64,000 nucleotides of DNA from Fabrea salina. Lineage: Eukaryota; Ciliophora; Heterotrichea; Heterotrichida; Fabreidae. Each line of letters begins with the position of its first letter. Position 1 is the stretch's first letter. A program made the translations under genes and the position numbers. Under the pieces are notes generated by a model, which was not told where the DNA came from, did not search any database, and saw only the letters and a list, made by a program, of their open reading frames with translations. This document shows positions 24,683-38,015 of the stretch, in pieces. The stretch is from positions 62,001 through 126,000 of the forward strand of contig JALIHJ010000007.1 of assembly GCA_022984795.1 (NCBI GenBank), in the 5' to 3' direction.

Positions 24683-27600
24683 TTATAAGGAACATAGTGC
24701 TTTTAGGTTTTGAATAAGTATGAAGTCCAACCCAACTCCTAAGGCAACTAAGTAACACCCTAACACTTGCTGGTCCTCTGAAACTTCTGAGTTGTAAGTG
24801 GCAACTAGAATCAAGCCCATCAGAACTAGGTTCACTACAACTCCTAGGGTGTTTAGTTTGTGACTTCTTTTAAAAAAGATAAACTTGTAACTTGCTACAA
24901 ACAGGTTAGAAACTATCAGGGCACAAACAACAACTACTACTTCTTGGACTCCAAAGTCTTCCAAAAACCACTTTGTCCATGCCCCTATCAAGGCACTTTG
25001 GACATTCAACGAAGTAAACAGTTCACTTACTATTGCAGCTTTAGTAAACTTTTCACTGTAAAAAGCCCACCCTATGTAGTAGTTTGAAGTCCAGCAAGAA
25101 GTTTGGGGGGTTTCTATTTGGGGTTTGGGAAGTTCTTCTACTGGAGTTCTTGACTGTCCCGAAAAGTTAAGTTCAGTAGACTTATCACTTGGAGATATGA
25201 TTGAGTCACCAGACTTATTGAAATTAGGTCTAGAGTCATCTATTTCCAAGGAGTCTCCAGGACGTCTTACTTTCTTGAACAAGAACTCGCTGCTTTTATT
25301 CAGTTCTTCAACCTTAGTTTGTGAGTTGGTCTTCTCACACTTAAGAGCAGCAAACCCAAAAAGCACCCAACTCACTACAACACCTAAAGAGTAGTAAAAC
25401 ACCAACAAGCTAGTGTTTGTTTCTGGGGTCTTTGGAGGCTTTTTAGGAAGAGAGTGGTCTATAAGAGAGTCCCCTGCAGCAAACAAAGACATGTGAGTGC
25501 ACTTACAGACTGCAAAGGTTCCATCGAACTTTTGGAGCTCGCAACCTTCATTTGACCAGGAGTCTTCTTTCCAGTACACACAGTCTGGACTGGTTGAGTT
25601 TTTCAGAGGAATCTTGAGAGTGATGCTTTCAGAGCCCAAGTCAATGCTTTGAGAGTGGTCTAGAATGGAAAACTCCAAGCTGCCTATATCTGAGCTGTCG
25701 TAAGCCACTAAGATGCTTAGAAGTTCTTTGTCTCCCAGGATTTTGTGCAGGTCTGGCAAAGTCACCTCTGCAGAGTTCATTTTAAGTGTAGAGTTGCTGA
25801 GTTCCTTAGCTGAGTTCAAGGCTGAACTTGACTGAACTAAAGGACTGTTGAATTGGACTCTTTGGTTTCTCCAAGCAGAGTCTGGTCCAAGTGACAAAGC
25901 ATTGTAAAGGTACTTATTGAGCTTAGAAAACTCTTCTGGAGTGTTTTTAATCATAGTGGAATTCAGTTTGAAAGTTTTCAGAAGCGAATTTGCAAAAAGG
26001 GGAAAAGTAGAGTTGTCAAAGCGAATTCCTGAGTCTTTTTGCAAGTCAAGGAAGCTATCTAGGTGGGTTTTCATAGTTTCTATGTAGCCAAGTTCTTTGA
26101 TGTATGCTGAGTCTGAAATGCTTTCAAACAAGCTAAGCAGGACTTTTGAGTTTTGGTAGTTAAACTCAGTCATAAGGTTCTTTAGGTTATCCAAGGCAAA
26201 GAAGCAGTGGTCCAAAGCTAACTGGTGTTGATGCATAGTTGAGTTCTGGCTGAAAACTGTTTTTTGCAGCAAGTAAATAAACGAGGGGTACAGATTAGGG
26301 TCATCAATAGGAGAGTTCAGGAGCTCTTCTGTGTAACTAATCACAGAGTTAGGGTTGACTCCTGCAGCTTGTACACTCACACTGGCGTTTTGCATAGTGA
26401 AGCAGCCGTACTTGTCAAAGACTTTTACAAAAACCTTTAAGTTGGTGTCGGCAGGCAGGACCGAGTAAAACACAGAAGACTGGTTCTTGATGTTGAGTGG
26501 GTACTCTTTTGCTCCTTGGAAGTAACCAAACTGATAAGTGAGTGGACTTTCTGGGTCTTTGGGGTCTACCCAGTTCTCTGCTGAAAACTTAAACACAGTC
26601 TTAAGAGACTCTCCTGCTGAGTGGCTTAGTTTCAAGCTGCCTTTTTGGGGAGCAGAGTTCACAGTGAAAGAAACAAAGTGAGAAGTCCAGTGGAACCCGT
26701 TGTGGACTTGGAGTTTGAACTTGTAAAAGGTTCCTTCTTGGAGAGTCCAAGGCTTTATTACAAGGGTGTTTGAGTCAGGTTCTGAGAAGGTTTCGTAAGT
26801 TCCTCCTTCTGAAAGTTCCCATATGTAAGTATACTCTCCGTCAGCAAAGGTCCTGATAACTAAGGTTCTTTGGTTACTTACGTAGTCAGGCAAAGAACTG
26901 AACCTTACACTTGGCACAGGAAAAGACTTAGTGTGGACCAAAATGCTTTTATAAGAAGAACGCGAGTCCTTTTCAGCAAGTACTGTGAAGTTGTAAACTA
27001 AGGATTCCTTTAAAGTGTTTTTGGGCACTTGCAAAACTTTAGAGTCTGATTTTTCTATAAGAGAAGAACAGTTGGTCCCTCCAACTTCGCAAGTCCAGAA
27101 GAACCTAAAGTCTCCAGATAGTTCGTTAGGGTCGTGGACTAGGGAATTCACTACTAGGTCTTCTTCTATGTACTGGTTTTTTTGTTCTTGCATTACAAAA
27201 CTTAGTGGGGAAGCATAAACAGTAAGGTTAAAAGCACTTGAACCCTGGGTGCTTCTAATATTGTCTTTGATTGTAGCTTTAAAGGTGTAGATCCCTGGTT
27301 TTAAGTAGTTTTTGGGTATGAGGAGTCTGCTTGGGATAGTTTGTTTGTTCCAAAAGTTAGTGTGAACTTGGGAGTAGTTGCCGTACATAGCTAAAAGTTC
27401 CCATTCGTAACTTAGAGAACTAGACATTTCGCACTTGCTTTCTGGAAACACGTAAATCGAGTTGCTGCTAGTTGACTCCATCCTCCAACTAACTCTGGAG
27501 TCGTAGTTCACTTTGATTCCCTGTCTTTCAGACACCTGGATAGTATAGTTCACTGAATGTTCTTTCTGAATCCAGTTTTTAACTCTCAGGCCAACTGTTA

Positions 27601-30600
27601 CTGGACCTCTTTCAAATAGCTCAGAAGGAAACTCTAGATAAGGACTTCCAGTAGAGTAAGGAATTTCGGGGAACCCTTGAAGGTCCCAATGGAACTCTAA
27701 AGGACGTCCATAGCCTCCAGAAGACCCCCTGGCGTCTAGTTGTAGGTCAAAACACCCTTTGTAAAGTTCTACTGGAGCACTTAGCGCTGCTGTTGGAAAG
27801 TGGTTAGGGAATTGGTACTTGTAGTCAAGGAAAACTCCAATGGGGCCCGGGTAGTCTCCACAGGAGTAAATGTCGGTGTACAGTGACTGCTTTTGGAAAC
27901 TAATGACTTCTCTGAGAATAGCAGCCCCAGCACCAAGCTTTACTTCAAGACTGTCCATAGAAGAGTTCCAGTTGCAAGCAGGGTTTTCTCCTAGTTGGCT
28001 AAAGCTTGGAAAAGTAAACAACTCCCTGCAACTCCAAGAAGTAGTGCTTGCTAACTGGTACTCAAAGTTAAACACTAAACTTTTGTAGTCTTCCGAAAAG
28101 TAAGCTTCCAAGTCTCCTTCTTGTATGTGGTAAGTGCAAGGGAGGCACTCTCCATCTGCTGCAAAGTAATTTTGTTCGCACTCACAAACCTGAAGGGCTT
28201 CATTGAAGTAAGAATTTGCAACGCACTCACACTGGTCTTTTCCTTTTTGAGTGATGTCAGCACACAAGGTGCAGTACTTGTACTCAAACCCAGTGTACTT
28301 TTTGCAGTTAGGGTCAAGGTTCAGAGTGCAGGAATCTTTTCTCACGCACCCTGCAGAGCACTCAGAGTCGCAAGCAACACAAGAGCCCTCACTCAAAAAC
28401 TCTAAGTAACTACACTCTGTTAAGCAGTCTCCTTCAGTACTGCAAGCACTGCACTCACAAAGGGAGCTAAGCACAAAGTTTTGAATGGAATTATAAAACA
28501 CAAGTTCATAAATAAATCCTTTAAAAGACTCAGATGCTACTGGGTCTGTTCCAACTGCAAAGCTAAAGGAGGCTTTGTCGTGCAAGTAAGAATTGCTTTG
28601 TAAAAGAGGTGTTCCAGCTAGGGTGTTAAGCAGTACCTTAACCTTTAAGTCGTTGCCCGATCTTTCTAGAGTTAAACTCAAATGCTGCCAGGTATCCCAG
28701 TTAGCCACTTGAGGTCCCTCAACTAAGACAGTTGACTCAGTGGCATCTTCTCCGTTAGTAACTTTTATTTCTGCAAAGGAGGTTAGGGTGGCTTGGTTTA
28801 TCTTAAAAGAAAAAAAGGGAGTAGAAAGGCTGTGCTTGGTCAAAATAGCATGGTTTGAGGCATGAGACTCAGGACGTGCCCAAAGTTCAAAACTAAGCGT
28901 GTTTCCTAGGATCAGGGACTTTGAGTCTGAGGGGTTGGGAGGCAACTGCACTAAAGAACCTGTGAAGTACAAGCCTCTTTGGTAAGCAGGGTAGGCATCG
29001 TCTGAGTCAAAGTTGCCTAAGTAGTTGTCTGAAGACCCAATGTAGGCAATGTACCCGCTTTTAGAATCAAGTGCTTCGTTACTAATTCTGTTGAACTTAA
29101 AGTGAGCAAAGTTGTCTAGTTCAAGCAAACACTCAGAACCAGAAAGAGTGTACCCAGAAGGGCAGACACTCAAGCAAAGTCCGTTGTTCATAAAGTACCC
29201 GTCCAAACACTCTAAGCAGTCTCCGTTGTTTTTTCCAGAGCAGTTTGTGCAGAACTCACTGCATTCTTCGCATGCAAAAGTAGACTCATCGTAGTACCTT
29301 TTAGAAGAACACTTGCATTCTGAGCCATTGAAATCTGCATTCTCTATGCAAGCACTGCAAGTTCCTTCAGAGAAGCTACTGCACTCTGAGCACAAAGGGT
29401 CTTTGCAAAGGTTGCAGTCAGTCTCCCTCACACATCCTTTGGTGCAACTGCCTAAACAAGGCTTGCAAGTTCCATCGTAAAACTCAGATAAGTCACAGTC
29501 AACTAAGCAAGTGTAACTTCCAAAGCACCCTATTGAGTCTTGAGAAGCAAAGTCAACTGCCTGGTTCCAAATGCGGAGTTGCTTGATAAATCCCTTGAAA
29601 AAAGAACCTTTAGTTGAAGGAGAAGAATGTTTTGCACCTAAAAGTAAGGAGTAGTCTGAGTTCAAGTCTTGGAAGTAAGTAAACCCTAAGTCACCAGCGT
29701 CCTCCACAAAGTTCGAAGAACAAGTAATTTTGCTTTTTGAATTAAGTATTTCTAGTTTAAAGCCTAGGTGATTCCAAGCAAGCATGTTCAGTTGGTTTGT
29801 GCACTTGTAAGTAGTGGTTGAGCCTAAGTAAGGCTTCAGAGTTATTTTAGCACAGTTGTCAGAGTCTATTTCTATGCTAAAGTGGTCAGTTGAATTACTT
29901 GAGTGTTGTTTGGATAAAAGACTGTTTCCGCTTAACTGAGGGTAAACCCAAATTCCAATAGAAAACAAAGGGTTTAAAACTAACTTGCTTTCGAACTGCA
30001 TAAAGTCGTTTCCATCAAAGTAGTACCCTCTGTCTTTAGCAGGTGTTGGGTCATCTTTTTCTAGTTCTGGGTAAAAGGTTTCAGTGCTTCCTGCTGTAAT
30101 TTCTATATTGTTTACTGAGTCTTGGACTTTTCCCTGTATTTTATCAAAGACTACACTTAGCACTAGTCCCTGAATTCCAGTGCACTCTTGTGAACTTGCC
30201 TTAAAACCTGTAGGACACTGTTCTAAACAAGTATTGTCTCTGTAGTAAAACTCAGACTTACATTGTGTGCAGTCAGTCAGGTGGGGTCCTGAACATTCTA
30301 CACAGAACTCATGGCAAGCTTTGCAGGTTTCACTTGAAGTTTCCCAGTAAAAGCCTGAATTGCACTCACAAGAGCCTGAAGAAGAAAACGAAGAGTCTGA
30401 CTTGCACTGAGTGCAGCCGGTGGCTGAGTAGTCTTGACAAACTTCACAAATAGGGTCTTTGCACAGGTTGCAAGTTGTAGTTGAAACACACGATAAAGTA
30501 CCTGGACAGCTAGGACAATCTAAGCACTCTGGAGTCTTTTGGTCAATGTTGCAGTTAGGAATGCATTCACCACCTGCCAAGCAAGCACTGCAGGCTCCTG

Positions 30601-33600
30601 AACAAGTTGAACCTACTTCTTGGCTCATGTCACTTTGGAGGCCCTGCCAAATCTTAACCGACCTAATAAACCCAGTGTAGAAGTTGTGCTTTGCAGACAA
30701 AGAGTACTCAGCACCTAGTATCCAAGGCAATTTTGTGTCTTCGAAGTAACTCACAGCTAGTTGTAAAGACTCTTCTGTTTCTTCGGTTTTAATGCTTATT
30801 TTTGAGTTCCCTTGTGAATCCATCATAAGCTCCACAACCAAGTAGTGCCAGTTTCCGTAAGAAAGTTGACTCGAATAGGTTTTTGTATAGGAGTTTCCAT
30901 TGCTTAAAACAGCAGTGACTCTGACTTTGTTGAAGTTTAGGGATAAGCTAAATGGCTTACTAGAGTGGTCGGAGGGGTTTTGTTTAGCAATAAGGGTTCC
31001 GTCGCTTTGGGGTCTTATCCAAAGAAGCATAGTAAACATGGGTGGCAACACAAGGTACTCACTGCTCTGTGAAAACTCTATAAACGAAGACCCCCTGAAG
31101 TAGTAGCCTCTTGAGTCTCCTGCTACTGGGTCTGCACTGTCATAGTTGGGGTAGAAGTTACTGCCTAATCCAGTTTCAATTCCAAAACCAACTGAATCCT
31201 GGAGTTCCCCTTTAATCTGGTTAGCAAGGTTCAAGTCAAACACAACTCCAACTCCATCTGAGCACTGGCCATTGGTTTCTGTGTATCCAAAAGGACAGTT
31301 TTCAAAGCACTCACCCATTAGAAGAAAGTGCTCAGTACTGCACTTTGTGCACTGGTTATGAAGTGTTCCCTCACAAACATCACAGCTGTCTCTGCAATTT
31401 TCACACTTTTCACTAGTTTCCACAAACACATACCCTGTGTCACAAACACACCTTTCAGCCACAAAGCTAGCATTTGGCTTGCACTTAACACATAAACTAG
31501 TTCCATAACTCTCGCACTCTTGGCAAATCTTGTCTTCACACAGGTTGCAGACCTGGGCTTCTCTGCAAGTAGAGCACATAGCTTTGCAGTTTCGACAGTT
31601 TAAGTCTTGGTTGTACTCGCAGTCTGAAATGCACTCCCCTGAAAGAGGACAAACTTCACAAGAGCCTGGATTGGAAGTGCAACTGCTTGAAATAAGGGGA
31701 GTTCTTGCAATGTTGTGGATGCTGAGCTCAAACATTAGTCCGTTAAAGTAGTTACTAAGTGGGTAACTTGCACCTACTTGGAAAGCATACGAGGAAAAAA
31801 GGTCTATCCAGTAACTTCTAAGACTTTGTGAACTTTCTGTTTTTCCGTTGTGGAGAATCTTCACTGTTATTCCTGAGTGAGTAGTGGTATCGAGTGAAAA
31901 AGTAAGGTGGTGCCAAGTTTTTAGGTCTAAAGCAACTGAACTCAGCTCAAAGGACCCACTTGAAAGTTCCAGGCCAAATAAAGGAACTCTGTTGTCAAGT
32001 TTAACAGCTAAGTAGGCAGTGTTAGGGGAAGTTTCTAGGTTTTTAGACAGTATAGTTCCACTTCCACTGTATAAGTTAACCCACATCAAGATGGTAAAGT
32101 CTGGAGCTAGGTTCAGTAAGTGGTTTTCATTTCCAGAATAAGGAGGCAAGTGCAGCACAGAAGAGGTTCCGTCAAAAAAGTACCCTCTTTTGTAAACAGG
32201 GATAGGGTCCTCAGAGTCTAGCTGGGGGTAAAAGTCCCAGGAATTTCCGTGCCTAACCTCTATTTCGCTTTGGGCTTTGTCAGTAAGTTTTCCGTGCAAA
32301 GCTTCAAACTCCAAGCGAAATACCTCAGTGAAGTCAGTCAAGCACTTGTTAGTAACTAAGTTCTTTCTAGTGCCTGTTGGGCATTCTTCCAAGCAAATCT
32401 CATAGAAAAAATAAGGGTGCTTGCAGTCTATGCAGTTTAGGAACCCCAGAGCTGAACAGGTAAGACACTTAGAATCGCACTCTAGACACTTGTTAGTGGT
32501 TTCGTCCCAGGCGTAGCCCTCAGCACACTTGCAAGTTCCGCTGTCTAACTCAGAGTACTCTTTGCACTCCACACAAGTGTTAGCTGTAAAGTCTGAGCAC
32601 TCTTGGCACTTTTTATCCTCACAAATATTGCAAAAGGAGTCCCCTCTTACACAAGTAACACACGAACTGTGACAGTCTCTACACTCGCCGTCCCAGTACT
32701 GGTTAGGCAAGCAAGAGTTTAAGCACTTGTTAGTTAGTGAAGGACAAATGGAGCAACTAAACTCAGAACTGTCACAGACGCTTGAAGCTATAGTGGTAGA
32801 TCCACTGTGGGAGTTCCAAAGCTTTATTTCGTAAAGCATTCCTTCCCAGTAACTATCAAACCCTCCAGCTGACCTTTTGGCCCCAATGCTAAAGTAGTAG
32901 TTTGAGTCAAGGTCCGCAAAGTAGCCTGAACCCAAATTGGAGTAAGAAGCAGAGTTTCTGTTTACTCTGCAAAGCACTTGGGTTTGAGTCCCTGAAATAC
33001 GAAGTCTCAAGTCAAAAAGACTCCAAGCGTTGTAAGGAAGTGTTTGGCTGCAGGCATAGTTAACTGAACCTGCTTCTTGAAGAACCACTGCAAGGGAAGG
33101 GTTGCTTGCTAAGTTAAACTGGAACTGACTTGCATAGGAACTTTCCTCAACCTTCGAAATAAGCACTCCATCACTTATGTGGAACACCCAACCTTTAATA
33201 GTGAATTCGTTGCTTAAAGTAAGTGGGGCTTCTGAGTAAGGCGGCAATTGCATGACTGAGGCCCCAGTAAAGTAGTAGCCTCTATCTTTAACAGGCCTAG
33301 GGTCGTCAGACTCATAGTTCGGGTAAAACACTTCGGAAGAGCCAGTTACCACTTCTATTCCCGAACTGCTTAGGTCCCTCACAATGCCCTCTATACCGTT
33401 AAGAACCATGTGGAACACCAAAGTGTGGTCTTGAGTGCACTCTGAGCCACTTATTCTAGTTCCTGTAGGACAAAAAGGGTGGCATACTCCGTTTAAAAAG
33501 TAAGACCCGCTTTTGCAAGTGCTGCAGTCTGTAAACTGGAAGCTCGAACAAGTTTCGCAAGCCGAGTGACACCCTCCACAAGTTTCAGTGGCAGAGTTCC

Positions 33601-36600
33601 AAGAGTACCCTTCTTGACAAGTGCAGTCGCTAGTGTTTTCAGCGTAGGGTTCGCATTCTAAGCACGAAGAACTGTAGTCGGTACAGGTTTTGCATTGCTT
33701 GTCTGAGCATAGGTTGCAACTTAACCCTGAGTCAACACAGCCCACTTTTTCACAGTTAGAGTGGCATGGAGAACAGGAATTGTAATTAGTCTCTGTCCAG
33801 TACTCATCTATGCCACAGTTCACTAGGCAGTTTCCATCAATTGGACAAACTGAGCATCCTTCTGAGCAACTGGAAGTTACTTGGGAATTTAAACTTTTCT
33901 TGGTGTTAAATACTTGGACTGAGTACATAAAACCCCCAAAGTGCGAAGTGTAGGTTTGACTGTTTGTTTGCTTGCAACCTATTGTCATGAGGTAGTTTTG
34001 GGGTTCGTCTGAGTAGTACCCAAAGCCTAAGTTATGAGACCCTTGGTTTTGGTTAACACTACATTCAAGAATGGTGTTTCCTGAGCCGTCAATTTCAATG
34101 TTGAAAGCAAGGTGGTTCCAGTTTGTTTAAGGAGGCTGGGTGGCTGCAAGTGGCAGTAACTTGGGTTTTTCGTTCGAGAAGAAGAGTAACCTTAGGGTAC
34201 CTGTTAGTAAGTTCTAGTTGGAAGTACACTTGGTAGGCGTCTAAAGAATGCACCTTGGATAAGACCACTCCGTTTTGACTGGGGTTGACCCAAACCTCTA
34301 CAGTGAGTTCAGGCGCAAGGTGCAAAAGAGGACTGAGATACTCTAGGTAGGGAGCTACTTGCATGCGGGAAGTCACTCCGTCAAAGTAGTACCCTCTTTT
34401 GTAAGCCGCAACAGGGTCAGAGGAGTCGTAGTGGGGGTAGAAAGCACTTGAACTTCCAGTTACTACTGGAATGTTAGAGGCACTATCGTAAACTACTCCT
34501 TGTATTTTTTGGAGCTGAAGATCAAAAACCATCGAGTTTTTCCCTAGAGTGCATTCTTTATCTGACACAGAGTAGCCTAAGGGACACTTAGCTACACACA
34601 GCACTCCTAAAGAGTATACATGGTTTTCACAAGCTTTGCAAGACATAAAGTTGTGCTCAGAACAGTCTAAACAGTTTTCTTCGCAAAAAGTACAGCTTTC
34701 GGTGTCTGGGTCCCAGCCGTAACCAAAGTTGCACTCACAGGGGTAAGAAGAAGCATTTTCCACACAAGGAGTGGCGTCTGAATTGCAGGTTTCCCAGTTG
34801 TCACAGTACACACAAAGCTGACTAGAACACAAGTTGCAGTTTTGGTCATAGCGAACACAGCCCTTTTCTTGGCAATTGTGGTGGCACAACTGACAAGAGT
34901 TAGAAGAGGAGTCCCAGTACTCAGCTAAGGAGCAGTCAGGGATGCAAGTGCCAGCTGAAGGACAAGTAGAACAAGGAGAACTGCAGCCTGAGTCCGTAAA
35001 GTCCAGGGCTTCAGTGTACACTTTGTTCCAAATCTTAATTGAGTAGATAAAGCCTTTGTAAAACTCGTGCATGGATGAATCTGACTGGTGAGTAGCTCCT
35101 ATTGCTATTAAAAAGTTCATCGTGCTGTCAGCAAAGTGCATATGCGAAAGGTAGTAGGATGGATGGGAGGAACCGTCAATGATCCAAGTGATTTTAATGT
35201 CGTTAGACGACTCCAGCTGAAAGGCAATGTGAGTCCAAGAGCCTTTAGGAACTCGAGTACTTGCAGGCTGAACTGCAGTGTTCATTTCGTTGTCTAAAAG
35301 AGTCAGTTTAAGAGTAGGGTAAAAACCTGCTAGTTCAAGACATATAATTTTATCTAGTTCAAGTTTGTCTTGTTTGCAGAAAATAGAACCCCCAGAGGAA
35401 TCAGGTCTGATCCAAGTGGACATTTGGAGGTTCACGTTTAGCACAAGCGAGTCAGAACTGTCCAAAAAGTTAGGGGGAAGTTCCATGTAAGCATTGGAGT
35501 TGAAGTAGTAACCCCTGTCTTTTGCTGGGTAGGGGTCGTGGTCTCCTTGGTTGGGGTAGAACTGAGTGTCCTTTCCTGTTGACACCTTAAAGTCTAAACT
35601 TTTGTCCCAAACTATGTCTTCTATCTTGTGAGGTCTGAAGTCAAAGACAAGTCCGTCCAGTGAAGTGTCTTCGTTGCAGTTTCCTCCGCTTTTAGTGTAC
35701 CCAGTGGGACAGTAGTCGTTGCAAACACCCACTGTAAGTATAAGTGGTCCTGTGCAATCGTAGCATCCTCCTTGGCACCTTTCACAAGCTTCAGTAGTAG
35801 TGTCAAAGTAGTAGGATCTGTCACAGGTGCAATCGTCGGTGTTTGAAGCATGCTGGATGCACTGAGAACACTCTGAGTTGAACCCAGAACAAGAGTAACA
35901 GAGTTGGTGGTTGCATAAGTTGCACCTGATATCGTTCCTTACGCAGCCATGAGTGCACCCTGGCTTGCAGTTGTTGTTGGTCGGGTACTTGTCTATTTCG
36001 TAAGTTTTAGGGCATGAACCGTCTGCAGGACATCTTTCACAGGGACTTTGGCATCCTGATGTTTTAAAATCTGAGTTGTAGTTGTTGGGGTCTTTAGATA
36101 TAAATGCACTCCAAATAAACCCGTTAAAGGGCGAACTCCCGCTTGGGGTTCCAAAGTATAAGTCAAAGTCGCTGGAGTCATAGTAGTAACTTGGCAGGTT
36201 CCAGGTGCCTTTGTGAGTCCCGTCAAAGTACATACTTAGCCTAGACTGCCAGTTAGAGTAGAGAGTCATCTTAAGACTTATGTAGTGCCACTCTCCGTCG
36301 TTGTAACTTTCAGAATGAAACCTTGTAACTGAGGAACCGTTTCTTAACTTAAACCTAGTGAAAATGCTTCCACTTGAAAACCCAACTTCGAAGTTAGAGT
36401 TTCCTTTTTGCTTTGAGAAAAACGTTCCTGAGTTCACTTTGGGTCTAACCCAAAAACCTGCAGAGAAGCTAGGTGGAATCATAAGCCCGCTTTTGGAAGC
36501 GTAGTCGTCAGAGTCAAAGTAGTAGCCTCTGTCTTGAGCAGGCCAAGGGTCGTTGTTGTCCTCTTTGTCGTCATGAACTATCACGTCCCAGATTCCAGTG

Positions 36601-38015
36601 TTTGATCCTAGTTTAAGTCCTACTTCCCCGTCTACCTTGTCGTTGAACTCAATACTCAGCACTGAGTCTTCGTTCTGACTGCATTCTCCAGAAACGCCAT
36701 CAAATCCTGTCGGGCACTTGTCCAAACAAAGGCCTTGGTACTTGTAGTAGCCAGTACTGCACTCATAATTGCATTCCTGGTGTTGCAGAAAAGCCATCCA
36801 TGACACTGTTTCAGTTGTATGACCCCTTGATGGAGTGGTAACTTGGTCTTCTTGTAAATGAAACCAAATTTCATTTCTGGAATTGCTGAGGTAGCCTCTC
36901 ATGTACCCTCCATCCACTCCATCAAGGCTGTTCAAAGAAACTAATGGAGTTGGCACTTCTGAATAAGTATGACTAGTCTGCACAACGAATTTATGGTCAG
37001 TGACTTCATCACCAGTTCTTCCGAACTCAACCACAGACCCAAAGTTATACTTTCCAGCTGGAATTGCAATCCAGCCAACTTCTTCATTCAGATCAACGGA
37101 ATCACCAGTTTTTAGAGTGTCCAAGCCAACTCGAAACCCAAGAAAACTATGGTCTATTATAGTAGCAGTTACCATTCCAGGGTTGTTTTCAGTTTGCACA
37201 AAAGCTAAAAGAACGGGAGGACCTGAAAATAAGTTAGAGATAAAACCTGAAAAATATACGTATTTGTAATTACGGAATCCACTGACTGTAACCTTTCCAC
37301 CCTCTATTTCAGGGGGCAGGTTATTTAAGTCAACTGCAAAGTAACCAACTTCTTCGTCAGGGTGGTTTTCCTTATAAGGCCCTCTGAGTGCAGGCTGGGC
37401 AAAAACTTTAAACCCTCGAGAGTTAAGGTTGCTCACTCTGCAAGTAACGGAAGCATCACCATGGTGCGTAGTAATCATGGCTATTACTAAAGGGTTTTCA
37501 AATTCCTGGCAAAACTCCACAGTAGTGGGTATTCCATTCCCAGACTCGTCAGTCCCAGCCAAAGGCACTTTTCCATACTGAACTCTGTAACTTGAGAGTT
37601 TTCTAGTAGGTTTAGTTTTGATCTCACAAGTGACTGTAGAATTAGCTCCATTTGGCAGAACAAACTCCATATTTAGAATTCCTTCGAAGTCACAATTTAT
37701 GCCTATTTCTAGCGAATTGCAGATTCTTGAGTGAGTAGGTAGGGAGTAAAACGGGCGGTAAAGGATAAAAAGTGACTCCAAGGTGGCAGTGCTCCAGTTA
37801 ACTTGTCCTTTAATAGTTAAGTAAGGCTCAGAATCATTCCATGAAGACTTTTCCATTAGAATTTGGGGTTCTGCAGTTAGGCTTGTTTGGTTTCCAGAGG
37901 GAAAGAGCAATTTTCCGTTGAGTTCAGCCTTAGAAAGCTGATGAGCGACGGAATCGCTTTGATTTTGGTTTGCTGCTGCGTCGGTTAAGAAAGCTATGAT
38001 CGCCAGAAAGAACAT
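24683..38015 (-). CDS. Giant surface protein: H-lectin-like, eight Cys-rich/LamG-like modules, REJ-like region, GPS-like motif, multiple TM (one frameshift)
   Basis: About 4,440 aa. A signal peptide (MFFLAIIAFLTDAAANQ) comes first. Two H-type-lectin-like modules follow (~145-340), each ending in an EEVG box (DEEVGYFAV, NEEVGWIAIPAG). Then come eight modules (~450-3290), each with CPTGY-type cysteines, a LamG/ConA-like domain with an RGYYF motif, and a furin-like block (GCVR-x-D-x2-CNLC). A REJ/PKD-like beta-rich region spans ~3290-3885. A GPS-like motif occurs near 4143-4173 (CVYWKEDSWSNEGC, CKCTHMSLFAAG). Transmembrane segments lie near 4202-4223 and in the last ~100 residues. The order resembles polycystin-1/PKDREJ, without a visible PLAT domain. 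The frame shifts by one base near 34122-34131 inside the third LamG module; similarity continues on both sides. Confidence 0.85.

Noticed and set aside
24683-34150. Treating the two halves of the giant protein as separate genes
   Set aside because: The LamG pattern W-x-H-L continues across the break and the downstream frame has no signal peptide, so they belong to one gene.
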